Positions 7,247 to 12,913 of a stretch of DNA of 14,181 bases are shown piece after piece (position 1 is the first letter of the stretch; every line of letters begins with the position of its first letter). The DNA comes from Erysipelotrichaceae bacterium (GTDB lineage: Bacteria; Bacillota_I; Bacilli_A; Erysipelotrichales; Erysipelotrichaceae), in NCBI GenBank assembly GCA_003520745.1, contig DOUE01000017.1:33511-47691 (forward strand). Reading direction: 5' to 3'. The translations under genes were made by a program, and so were the position numbers. The notes beneath the pieces are model-generated. The model did no database searches, was not told the DNA's origin, and saw nothing but the letters and a program-made list of their open reading frames with translations.

Positions 7247-7795
7247 TTACTCGAAGAGTTGTTGTTCGCTCATCTGCGTCTCTTCGTATTGCGGTAAATG
7301 CGGCAGTTCATCCAAACTGATTAATTTAAACAGATCGAGGAATTCGTTGGTGATTTCATAGAGTATGGGACGTCCGGCCGATTCGGCCCGTCCCGCTTCG
7401 CGTACGAGATCCTGCGCCATCAGTTTCTTCAGCATCATATCGCAGCCGACGCCGCGGATTTCTTCGATCTCGATCCGTGTCACCGGTTGTTTATAGGCGA
7501 TGATCGCCAAGGTTTCAAGCGCGCTCTGAGAAAGCGTGCGTGTTTTCGACAAGGTCAGAATCCGTTGGATATACTCACGGACAAAAGGTTTCGAGATGAA
7601 TTTATAAGAATTGTTGAAAACGGAGAGTTCAAAGCCCCGTTTTTCATCCTTGTATGTGTTCGCCATATCGTCGAGGATTTCCTTGACCGTTTCGCTGGGC
7701 AGATTCACCGCGTCCGACAACTGGGCAAGACTTGCGCCTTCATCCCCGAAAACGAAAAGGATTCCTTCCAACACCGCTTCAATCGTCATAGCCAT
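7247..7795 (-). CDS. scpB: Segregation and condensation protein B
   Basis: A 182-residue ScpB, the winged-helix accessory subunit that binds ScpA in the SMC-ScpAB complex for chromosome compaction and segregation. Recognisable family segments are EAVLEGILFVFGDEG near the start, LSQSALETLAIIAYKQPVTR in the middle and the IRGVG motif of the second winged helix. Length is normal. Two in-frame ATGs lie at 7795 and 7789; the first is chosen because AAGGAG is 8 nt upstream. The gene overlaps the end of scpA by 17 nt, so the two subunits are probably made in fixed ratio by coupled translation. Confidence 0.96.
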   Translation of the reverse strand: MAMTIEAVLEGILFVFGDEGASLAQLSDAVNLPSETVKEILDDMANTYKDEKRGFELSVFNNSYKFISKPFVREYIQRILTLSKTRTLSQSALETLAIIAYKQPVTRIEIEEIRGVGCDMMLKKLMAQDLVREAGRAESAGRPILYEITNEFLDLFKLISLDELPHLPQYEETQMSEQQLFE

Positions 7796-8522
7796 CGTAC
7801 CCGCTCCTTCGAAACCAGATTTCGTCGTCTTCGATCGTGAAGATCAATTCCTGAATCCGCAACATATCCAACACCGCCAAAAACGTGACGATGACCAAAT
7901 GCACTTCCAGACAATCCGCCGTCAAGTCGCTGAAGGAAAAAGGCTCGGGCAAATGCTCGATGATCGAACGCAACTGGTTGGTGCGCTGGTCGATCGAAAG
8001 TTCGCGCTGCGTAATCCTTACCTCGGTGTTGCTGACGGTGTGGAAACGTTGTAGACATCGTTTCATCGCCTTGATCAGGTCGTAGGAATCGGCCTGCAGG
8101 AAATTGAGGTTTTCTTCCTCGGCCATCCGCAATACTTCCCGGTCGATCGGTTTGGCGATCTGCATCGACCTTTCCTCGAACCGGATCTGCAAGGTTTCCG
8201 TGACTTCCTTGAATTTTTGGTATTCGATCAAACGACGCACCAGTTCTTCCCGGGTGTCTTTTTGATATTCTTCCGCATCCAGGTTGGACTCGTCGCGCGG
8301 CAGGCACTTCCTGGACTTGTACTCCGTCAGACTCGCCAATTCCACTAGGAATTCACTTGCGACTTCCAGATGCATTTTTTCCATCGTATGGACGAACGCG
8401 ATGTACTGGTCGATCAAAACGTCCACGTCCAAGGCGAAGAGGTCCAGTTTTTTTTCTTTAATCAAATGCAACATCAAATCGAGGGGACCCTCGAACACCG
8501 TGCTGTTTACCGTAAAGGACAT
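7779..8522 (-). CDS. scpA: Segregation and condensation protein A (kleisin)
   Basis: A 247-residue ScpA, the kleisin that bridges SMC heads and recruits ScpB. The N-terminus has the family signature FEGPLDLMLHLIKEKKLDL, followed by IDQYIAFVH and FLVELASLTEYKSRKCLP. A charged linker and a C-terminal winged helix (VIVTFLAVLDMLRIQEL) complete it. The ATG at 8522 is chosen because AAGGTGAG precedes it and the protein then begins at the usual place. An open GTG extension to 8585 would run back through the TATAAT box and is rejected. It is first in a run of eight genes, so its promoter likely also drives scpB, rluB, rsmE, the unknown gene, mtaB, murE and deoC. Confidence 0.96.
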   Translation of the reverse strand: MSFTVNSTVFEGPLDLMLHLIKEKKLDLFALDVDVLIDQYIAFVHTMEKMHLEVASEFLVELASLTEYKSRKCLPRDESNLDAEEYQKDTREELVRRLIEYQKFKEVTETLQIRFEERSMQIAKPIDREVLRMAEEENLNFLQADSYDLIKAMKRCLQRFHTVSNTEVRITQRELSIDQRTNQLRSIIEHLPEPFSFSDLTADCLEVHLVIVTFLAVLDMLRIQELIFTIEDDEIWFRRSGYDGYDD

Positions 8523-8538
8523 TTTCTCACCTTGGGAT

Positions 8539-8547
8539 ATTATACCA
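8539..8547 (-). promoter_or_regulatory. Extended -10 promoter for the scpA operon
   Basis: On the minus strand TGGTATAAT gives a perfect -10 (8544-8539) with an extended TGn element. No good -35 is seen at 16-18 nt spacing; a TTGACG is present but only 11 nt away. The -10 ends 16 nt before the scpA ATG, so a start about 7 nt downstream would leave a leader of roughly 10 nt with the ribosome site at its very 5' end. Confidence 0.65.
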
Positions 8548-8632
8548 AAATCCGTCGTCAAGCGAAAGGGCGAAAGAAAGTTCACCTTTCCGTAGACGTA
8601 GGACTCTCAATCCTAACATGCGGCGGGCATAC

Positions 8633-8653
8633 AAAAGAGAGGTTTCCCTCCCT
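8633..8653 (-). terminator. Terminator of the thyA-dfrA-plsC-deoA unit, overlapping the deoA stop
   Basis: On the minus strand, stem AGGGAGG / CCTCTCT (one G-U pair) closes a GAAA tetraloop and is followed by TTTTGT. The deoA stop TAG (8654-8652) overlaps the 5' arm. The T-tract is short, so termination may be partial. The remaining bases to 8523 hold a weak 5-bp hairpin (8599-8615) and the scpA promoter. Confidence 0.65.
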
Positions 8654-9950
8654 AGAGTTTCGCATAAATCAGCGCTTGCCGTTTTGCCTGCTCGCGTGTG
8701 ATTTCAAACGATGCATAGAGTTCGTCAAGCCATTTCGAGGACAAGGGGAGATCGTGATGGATGGACACCAGCGAATCGTTGAGTTCAACCTTTTGTCCGA
8801 CTTTCTTGTTGAGGACAAGACCGACGGCAGGGTTGATGACGTCTTCCTTGGTCGCCCGTCCCGCCCCGAGTTCCATCGCCAACGTTCCAAGGTCCATCGC
8901 CTTGATGCTGCGGATATACCCTTCTTCCTTGGCGACGAGTTCGGTGACGAATCGTGCTGAAGCGAGTTTCTCGGGCTGCCGGACCGCGTCCGCATCCCCG
9001 CCTTGCGCCTTCACGAACGCGACGAACTTTTCAAACGCGCTACCGTCTTCGATCGTCGATCGAAGCAGACTTTTCGCCTTCTCTTCCGTATCGGCGATCT
9101 TGGCTTGCTGAAGCATGATCGCTCCGGCTTCCAACACCAACGCCGTGAAATCCTCGGGACCCTCGCCATGCAGGGTATCGATCGCTTCTTTCACTTCAAG
9201 GGCGTTGCCGATCGCGTTGCCCAACGGTTCGTTCATGTCCGAGATGATCGCGCGGGTATTGCGGCCCATCCCGTTTCCGATCGAGATCATCGCCTTGGCC
9301 AGTTCGATCGCACGCTGGGGCGTCTGCATGAACGCCCCGTCGCCGTATTTCACATCCAACAGGATCGCATCCGACCCGGCCGCCAGTTTCTTCGACATGA
9401 TCGACGATGCGATCAGCGGGATCGCGGGTACGGTGCCCGTCACATCGCGCAGTGCATAGAGTTTCTTATCCGCGGGTACCAATTGCGCCGATTGGCCGAT
9501 GATGGCCAATCCGATTTCATTGACTTGTTTGATGAATTGTTCTTCGGTCAGTTCCACATGGAAACCGGGGATCGATTCGAGTTTATCGATCGTACCGCCC
9601 GTATGGCCAAGCCCTCTCCCCGACATTTTCGCGACTTTCGCACCGGCCGCGGCGACCATCGGTCCCAACACCAAACTGGTCTTGTCGCCGACGCCCCCCG
9701 TACTGTGCTTATCGACCTTGATGCCCTGGATCCTGCTAAGGTCGAACACATCCCCGCTGTTCATCATCGCCATCGTCAAGGCGACCGTTTCTTCCGCATT
9801 CATCCCGTTAAGGACGATCGCCATCAGTAAAGAACTGACTTGATAATCCGGGACTTCCCCCTTCACGTAATGGTCGATCCAAAATAGAATTTCTTCTTTC
9901 GTCAATGCCATTCGATCGCGTTTTTTTTCGATCAGATCTACGAATCGCAT
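8652..9950 (-). CDS. deoA: Pyrimidine-nucleoside (thymidine) phosphorylase
   Basis: A 432-residue nucleoside phosphorylase that converts thymidine (or uridine) and phosphate to the base and deoxyribose (ribose) 1-phosphate. The phosphate-binding KHSTGGVGDKTS (81-92) and the family signature SGRGLGHTGGTIDKLES (110-126) are both present, and length matches the 430-440 usual for Gram-positive pyrimidine-nucleoside phosphorylases (Pdp), which are less specific than E. coli DeoA. The name pdp may therefore be more exact. The ATG at 9950 lies 1 nt after the plsC stop and is preceded by AGAAGGG. It shares a transcription unit with thyA and dfrA, and its product feeds deoC via deoxyribose 5-phosphate if a phosphopentomutase exists elsewhere. 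Confidence 0.95.
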   Translation of the reverse strand: MRFVDLIEKKRDRMALTKEEILFWIDHYVKGEVPDYQVSSLLMAIVLNGMNAEETVALTMAMMNSGDVFDLSRIQGIKVDKHSTGGVGDKTSLVLGPMVAAAGAKVAKMSGRGLGHTGGTIDKLESIPGFHVELTEEQFIKQVNEIGLAIIGQSAQLVPADKKLYALRDVTGTVPAIPLIASSIMSKKLAAGSDAILLDVKYGDGAFMQTPQRAIELAKAMISIGNGMGRNTRAIISDMNEPLGNAIGNALEVKEAIDTLHGEGPEDFTALVLEAGAIMLQQAKIADTEEKAKSLLRSTIEDGSAFEKFVAFVKAQGGDADAVRQPEKLASARFVTELVAKEEGYIRSIKAMDLGTLAMELGAGRATKEDVINPAVGLVLNKKVGQKVELNDSLVSIHHDLPLSSKWLDELYASFEITREQAKRQALIYAKL

Positions 9951-9951
9951 A

Positions 9952-10659
9952 TTACCCTTCTTTCTTATCCATCATCGCTTGGATTTGCTGTTTGATTTTG
10001 TCCGCCACTTCCTGTGTCGTCATCTCACCGTATTCTTCGAATAACATCGGTTTCCCGACGCTAACCCCGACGACGAACCGGTTTCCACCGGGTTCGTCCA
10101 GTACTTTATAGCTATCGATCAAAGCGATCGGGACGATCGGGCATTTCGCGAGAAAGGCGGGTTTTAGGGCACCCGCTTTGAATTCACCCATTTCGGCTTT
10201 CTTCGAACGGGTCCCCTCCGGGAAGATCAACACGTTTCTGCCCTTTTTCATGACTTCCGCGGTCTCACGAACCATCCGGATCGAATCCTTCGCGCTATCC
10301 CTGTCGAACAGCACCATTTCCATGACTTTATACCAGCGGCCTAAAATGGGGATTTTCGCACCTTGGACTTTGCCGACCGCGGTGAACGGGACGTCGATCG
10401 CCCCGAACAAAACAAACGCATCCATGCTGCCCTGATGGTTGCAAACAAGAAGATTCCCGTCTTCCTTGGGGAAGTTGTCCTGTCCTTTGACTTCAAGACG
10501 AGTTCTGGTCATCCTAAGCAACATGAACGCCCATTGTCGGGCGACTTCAAACCGCAAGCCGAAATCCTTCTTTCTCACCCGAATGGCCGAAATATAGGCC
10601 GCCGGGAGGAAAAGGAACATTTTCATCCATAATTTCGCTTTTTTCCACTCTTTATGCAT
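9952..10659 (-). CDS. plsC: 1-acyl-sn-glycerol-3-phosphate acyltransferase
   Basis: A 235-residue PlsC-like acyltransferase that makes phosphatidic acid from lysophosphatidic acid at the inner face of the membrane. Block I is NHQGSMD (74-80) with the catalytic H75 and D80, block III is FPEGTRS (146-152), and block IV is IVPIALIDSY (175-184). A hydrophobic stretch at residues 11-25 with basic flanks could anchor it to the membrane. The ATG at 10659 overlaps the end of dfrA by 8 nt and has GGAAGG upstream. Substrate preference cannot be read from sequence; other lysophospholipid acyltransferases share these motifs. Its position between dfrA and deoA seems unrelated to nucleotide metabolism. Confidence 0.93.
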   Translation of the reverse strand: MHKEWKKAKLWMKMFLFLPAAYISAIRVRKKDFGLRFEVARQWAFMLLRMTRTRLEVKGQDNFPKEDGNLLVCNHQGSMDAFVLFGAIDVPFTAVGKVQGAKIPILGRWYKVMEMVLFDRDSAKDSIRMVRETAEVMKKGRNVLIFPEGTRSKKAEMGEFKAGALKPAFLAKCPIVPIALIDSYKVLDEPGGNRFVVGVSVGKPMLFEEYGEMTTQEVADKIKQQIQAMMDKKEG

Positions 10660-11134
10660 CGTTTACCTTCCTTCGCAGGATTTTCACCGAAAATCCATCA
10701 TGTTTTTCGATCGATTCGACCTCGAATGCGGATTCATCGAATGTCGGGAACTTCGTATCCGCCTCGAAAACCCCCTCGACAAGCGAGATCACCAGTTTCA
10801 TGCAATAAGGCAGGGCTTGGGCATAGATCCGCGACCCTCCGCAAATGAAGATTTCCTCTGGCGAGTCCATGTTTTGTTTAAGAAAGGATTGGAAATCGAA
10901 AACCCCTTCGACCCCGGGATACTTCTCTTCGATGGATAAATCATGGGTCACGACGAGATTCCGCCGTTTTGGCAAGGGTTTCCCGATGGCGACGAATGTG
11001 GTCTTCCCCATGACGATCGCATGGTTCAGCGTCCGCGCCTTAAACTGCTTCAAGTCTTCCGGCAGATGCCATGGCATCCATCCGTTCTTACCGATGTTGC
11101 GTTCTTCATCCATCGCGACGATCAATGTGAACAT
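10652..11134 (-). CDS. dfrA: Dihydrofolate reductase
   Basis: A 160-residue NADPH-dependent dihydrofolate reductase, regenerating tetrahydrofolate consumed by ThyA. Features are LIVAMDEERNIGKNGWMPWHLPEDL at the N-terminus (written here as overlapping parts MDEERNIG, W22, and catalytic D27 in PEDLK), the IVMGKTTF cofactor loop (40-47) and the ICGGSRIY motif near residues 96-103. Length is typical of chromosomal enzymes. The ATG at 11134 shares one base with the thyA stop (TAATG), so the two are translationally coupled, a frequent arrangement. The Shine-Dalgarno is weak, consistent with coupling. Nothing suggests a mobile or resistance-type variant. Confidence 0.97.
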   Translation of the reverse strand: MFTLIVAMDEERNIGKNGWMPWHLPEDLKQFKARTLNHAIVMGKTTFVAIGKPLPKRRNLVVTHDLSIEEKYPGVEGVFDFQSFLKQNMDSPEEIFICGGSRIYAQALPYCMKLVISLVEGVFEADTKFPTFDESAFEVESIEKHDGFSVKILRRKVNDA

Positions 11135-12006
11135 TACACGCTGACCTGCGCTTTGATGAGGGGATGGGGGTCGTAGTTTTCCAGGATGAAATCCTCATAG
11201 CGGAAATCTTCGATCGATTCGACCTTGCGTGCGAAGCGCAAGGTGGGTAACGATTTGGGTTCGCGTGTAAGTTGGAGCCGCACTTGTTCGAAATGGTCGT
11301 TGTAGATGTGGACGTCGCCGAAGGTATGGACGAATTCCCCGGCTTCATAACCGCAGACATGGGCGATCATCATCGTGAACAAAGCATAGGAAGCGATGTT
11401 GAAGGGTACGCCCAGAAAGACGTCCGCGCTTCGCTGATAAAGCTGACAAGAAAGTTTCTTACGATCGGAAGAAACATAGAACTGCATCATCATGTGGCAA
11501 GGCGGCAAGGCCATGTTTTCCAGTTCCGCCGGATTCCAGGCGCTGATGATGTGGCGGCGGGAAAACGGATTCCTCTTGAGACCGTCGATGAGAACGGACA
11601 ATTGGTCGACACCGTTGAAATCGCGCCATTGTTTCCCGTAAACCGGTCCCAATTCGCCGAACTCCGATGCGAAAACTTCGTCTTCTTTGATTTTGGCGAC
11701 GAACTCTTCCAAGGTCTCTCCTTGATATCTCGCACTCTTCGTATATCTCGCATACGGCCATTCGTTCCAGATACGCACGTTCTCCAAGACCAACGGACGG
11801 ATGTTCGTGCTCCCTTGGATGAACCATAACAGTTCGACCGCTAGCGATTTGAAATGGACTTTCTTCGTCGTCAACAGCGGAAAGCCCTCGCCCAGGTCGA
11901 AGCGCATCTGATATCCGAAGATCGAACGTGTCCCGGTCGATGTCCGGTCCTGTCGATCGCTTCCGTTCGTTAGGATCGTTTCCAGTAATTCCAAGTATTG
12001 TTTCAT
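11134..12006 (-). CDS. thyA: Thymidylate synthase
   Basis: A 290-residue folate-dependent thymidylate synthase converting dUMP to dTMP. The catalytic cysteine is C170 in LPPCHMMMQFY; the phosphate-binding arginines are in FSRRHI (R150, R151), QRSADVFLGVPFN holds the nucleotide-binding residues and GDVHIYNDH is near the C-terminus. Relative to the roughly 264-residue E. coli enzyme there is an insertion of about 26 residues before GPVYGKQWR, shorter than that of Lactobacillus casei ThyA. The ATG at 12006 is chosen because AGAGG is 5 nt upstream; an in-frame GTG at 12012 is merged with that site. It heads the unit thyA-dfrA-plsC-deoA, with a TATAAT box just upstream. Confidence 0.97.
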   Translation of the reverse strand: MKQYLELLETILTNGSDRQDRTSTGTRSIFGYQMRFDLGEGFPLLTTKKVHFKSLAVELLWFIQGSTNIRPLVLENVRIWNEWPYARYTKSARYQGETLEEFVAKIKEDEVFASEFGELGPVYGKQWRDFNGVDQLSVLIDGLKRNPFSRRHIISAWNPAELENMALPPCHMMMQFYVSSDRKKLSCQLYQRSADVFLGVPFNIASYALFTMMIAHVCGYEAGEFVHTFGDVHIYNDHFEQVRLQLTREPKSLPTLRFARKVESIEDFRYEDFILENYDPHPLIKAQVSV

Positions 12007-12023
12007 AGGCACCTCTCGCGAAC

Positions 12024-12029
12024 ATTATA
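12024..12029 (-). promoter_or_regulatory. -10 element for thyA
   Basis: A perfect TATAAT on the minus strand ends 17 nt before the thyA ATG. The region at 16-18 nt upstream (T-rich, TTTTCT-like) is a weak -35 match. Expected transcription start is near 12017, giving a leader of only about 11 nt. No riboswitch-like or operator structure was seen between here and the ssb terminator. Confidence 0.6.
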
Positions 12030-12098
12030 CAATACATGCGTGAAAGAGAAAACGGTTTGCATTGTTTTATGGTCGACCCAACCATGTTTACCCAATCC

Positions 12099-12125
12099 AA
12101 AACAAAAAGGAGCGGACGCTCCTTT
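12099..12125 (-). terminator. Rho-independent terminator after ssb
   Basis: On the minus strand, an 8-bp perfect stem AAAGGAGC / GCTCCTTT with a 4-nt loop GTCC runs into TTTTTGTTTT (the first three T pair in the stem). It starts 4 nt after the ssb stop codon and isolates ssb from thyA. Confidence 0.88.
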
Positions 12126-12129
12126 GGGT

Positions 12130-12459
12130 TCAACTGCCTTGTTTCGAAGTCAAGAACGAAACTTTCTCTGCGACCACTTCGCAGTAATAGAACTTCGAAT
12201 GATCCTTCGTATCGAAATTCCCCGCCTGCAACCGCCCTTTGACCCCGATGATCGATCCGACTTCGCATTGCGCGATCGCCGTTTCCGCGATCCCCCGCCA
12301 CAACGTACACAGAAACAAGTCGCGCTCGTATTCCCCCTGGCTGTTTCTGAAATTACGATCCACTTCGATCAGCATCTGGGCAAGTTTGATTCCGCTCGCC
12401 GTTTCCTTGACTTCGGGCATTTGGGCTACCCTTCCCACCAAAACCACTTGATTCAACAT
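12130..12459 (-). CDS. ssb: Single-stranded DNA-binding protein, short form without acidic tail
   Basis: A 109-residue OB-fold SSB. The opening MLNQVVLVGRVAQMPEV, a DRNFR segment, FLCTLWRGIAETA and IIGVKGRLQAG match the DNA-binding core (about residues 1-100). The protein ends TSKQGS with no glycine-rich linker and no acidic DDxxPF-type tip, which housekeeping SSBs use to recruit partners. In this it resembles the short SsbB-type paralogue linked to competence in Bacillus subtilis (113 residues). A housekeeping ssb, usually between rpsF and rpsR, would be expected elsewhere. The ATG at 12459 has AAGGAGG upstream. It forms a single-gene unit with its own promoter and terminator. Function in transformation is inference; no competence gene is in the window. 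Confidence 0.93.
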   Translation of the reverse strand: MLNQVVLVGRVAQMPEVKETASGIKLAQMLIEVDRNFRNSQGEYERDLFLCTLWRGIAETAIAQCEVGSIIGVKGRLQAGNFDTKDHSKFYYCEVVAEKVSFLTSKQGS

Positions 12460-12484
12460 AGTTCCTCCTTATTTCGGTAGCGCT

Positions 12485-12513
12485 ATTATGCACAGAAAGA
12501 CGGAGGATGGCAA
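12485..12513 (-). promoter_or_regulatory. Sigma-A-type promoter for ssb
   Basis: On the minus strand, -35 TTGCCA (12513-12508; 5 of 6) and -10 CATAAT (12490-12485; 5 of 6) are spaced by exactly 17 nt. The -10 ends 25 nt before the ssb start, leaving room for the AAGGAGG site. Confidence 0.75.
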
Positions 12514-12538
12514 ATCGGCGAATTTGTCGAAATCGATG

Positions 12539-12577
12539 AAAAAAGACATGTTTGCCTAGGCGGAACATGTCTTTTTT
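12539..12577 (-). terminator. Long symmetrical terminator after acpS
   Basis: A 14-bp perfect stem (AAAAAAGACATGTT and its complement) closes an 11-nt loop that contains the palindrome GCCTAGGC. With six A on one side and six T on the other it would work in either direction, though no plus-strand gene approaches it. It begins 6 nt after the acpS stop. Confidence 0.9.
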
Positions 12578-12583
12578 GCAAGT

Positions 12584-12913
12584 TTACCCTTTTTCGACGA
12601 TCGCATATGCGATCGCATATTCCTTTTCATGCGCGATCGAAAGATGGACCACGTACCCTTCCAACCGGCAGAAAGGTTTGCCGTTCTCATCCGACTGGAT
12701 TTCAATCCGGGTGATGGTCGTCGGAGTATCCAAGGCTTTCACGATGGCTTCCTTGGCGGCGAACCTTCCGGCGAGCCATTCGATGATACGTATCGGGGGA
12801 AGTTGCTGATAGATGGCAAGTTCGCCTTGCGTCAAGATCCGCCGTGCTAACCGATCCGGATCTTCCTTGAATCGCCGAAGTTCGACGATGTCGCAACCGA
12901 TGCCCGCGATCAT
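12584..12913 (-). CDS. acpS: Holo-[acyl-carrier-protein] synthase
   Basis: A 109-residue AcpS that moves 4'-phosphopantetheine from CoA to a serine of apo-ACP, activating fatty acid synthesis. The metal-binding D8 is in GIGCDIVE, and E55 lies in GRFAAKEAIVKAL (49-61). The third conserved block is HLSIAHEKEYA near residue 90. It is slightly shorter than the usual 115-125 residues but all motifs are present. The ATG at 12913 overlaps the stop of the M16 peptidase gene as ATGA, with GGAG 9 nt upstream. Its C-terminal codons contain a tandem 12-bp repeat encoding YAIAYAI. Confidence 0.96.
   Translation of the reverse strand: MIAGIGCDIVELRRFKEDPDRLARRILTQGELAIYQQLPPIRIIEWLAGRFAAKEAIVKALDTPTTITRIEIQSDENGKPFCRLEGYVVHLSIAHEKEYAIAYAIVEKG
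12598..12621. repeat. Tandem 12-bp repeat inside acpS
   Basis: Two adjacent copies of CGATCGCATATG and CGATCGCATATT (11 of 12 identical) near the acpS 3' end. They encode the period-four residues AIAY/AI on the minus strand, in a part of AcpS where alternating small and aliphatic residues are normal, so this may be chance plus the local liking for CGATCG. Confidence 0.7.

Noticed and set aside
8550..8573. TTGACG as the -35 of the scpA promoter
   Set aside because: Spacing to TATAAT is only 11 nt, too short for sigma-A recognition.
8523..8585. Upstream GTG extension of scpA
   Set aside because: It would translate through the TATAAT box and add residues with no family match; the ATG at 8522 has a Shine-Dalgarno and the usual ScpA start.
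8598..8616. Small hairpin in the deoA-scpA spacer (TAGGA/TCCTA)
   Set aside because: Only five base pairs with a 7-nt loop and no T-tract; expected by chance in a 129-nt spacer.
9003..9830. 275-codon open frame on the plus strand opposite deoA
   Set aside because: Arginine-, histidine- and aspartate-rich shadow of deoA with no family features and no ribosome site that I could see.
11459..12310. 283-codon minus-strand frame overlapping thyA and the ssb end in another frame
   Set aside because: It crosses a strong terminator and the thyA promoter, and thyA is certain in its own frame.
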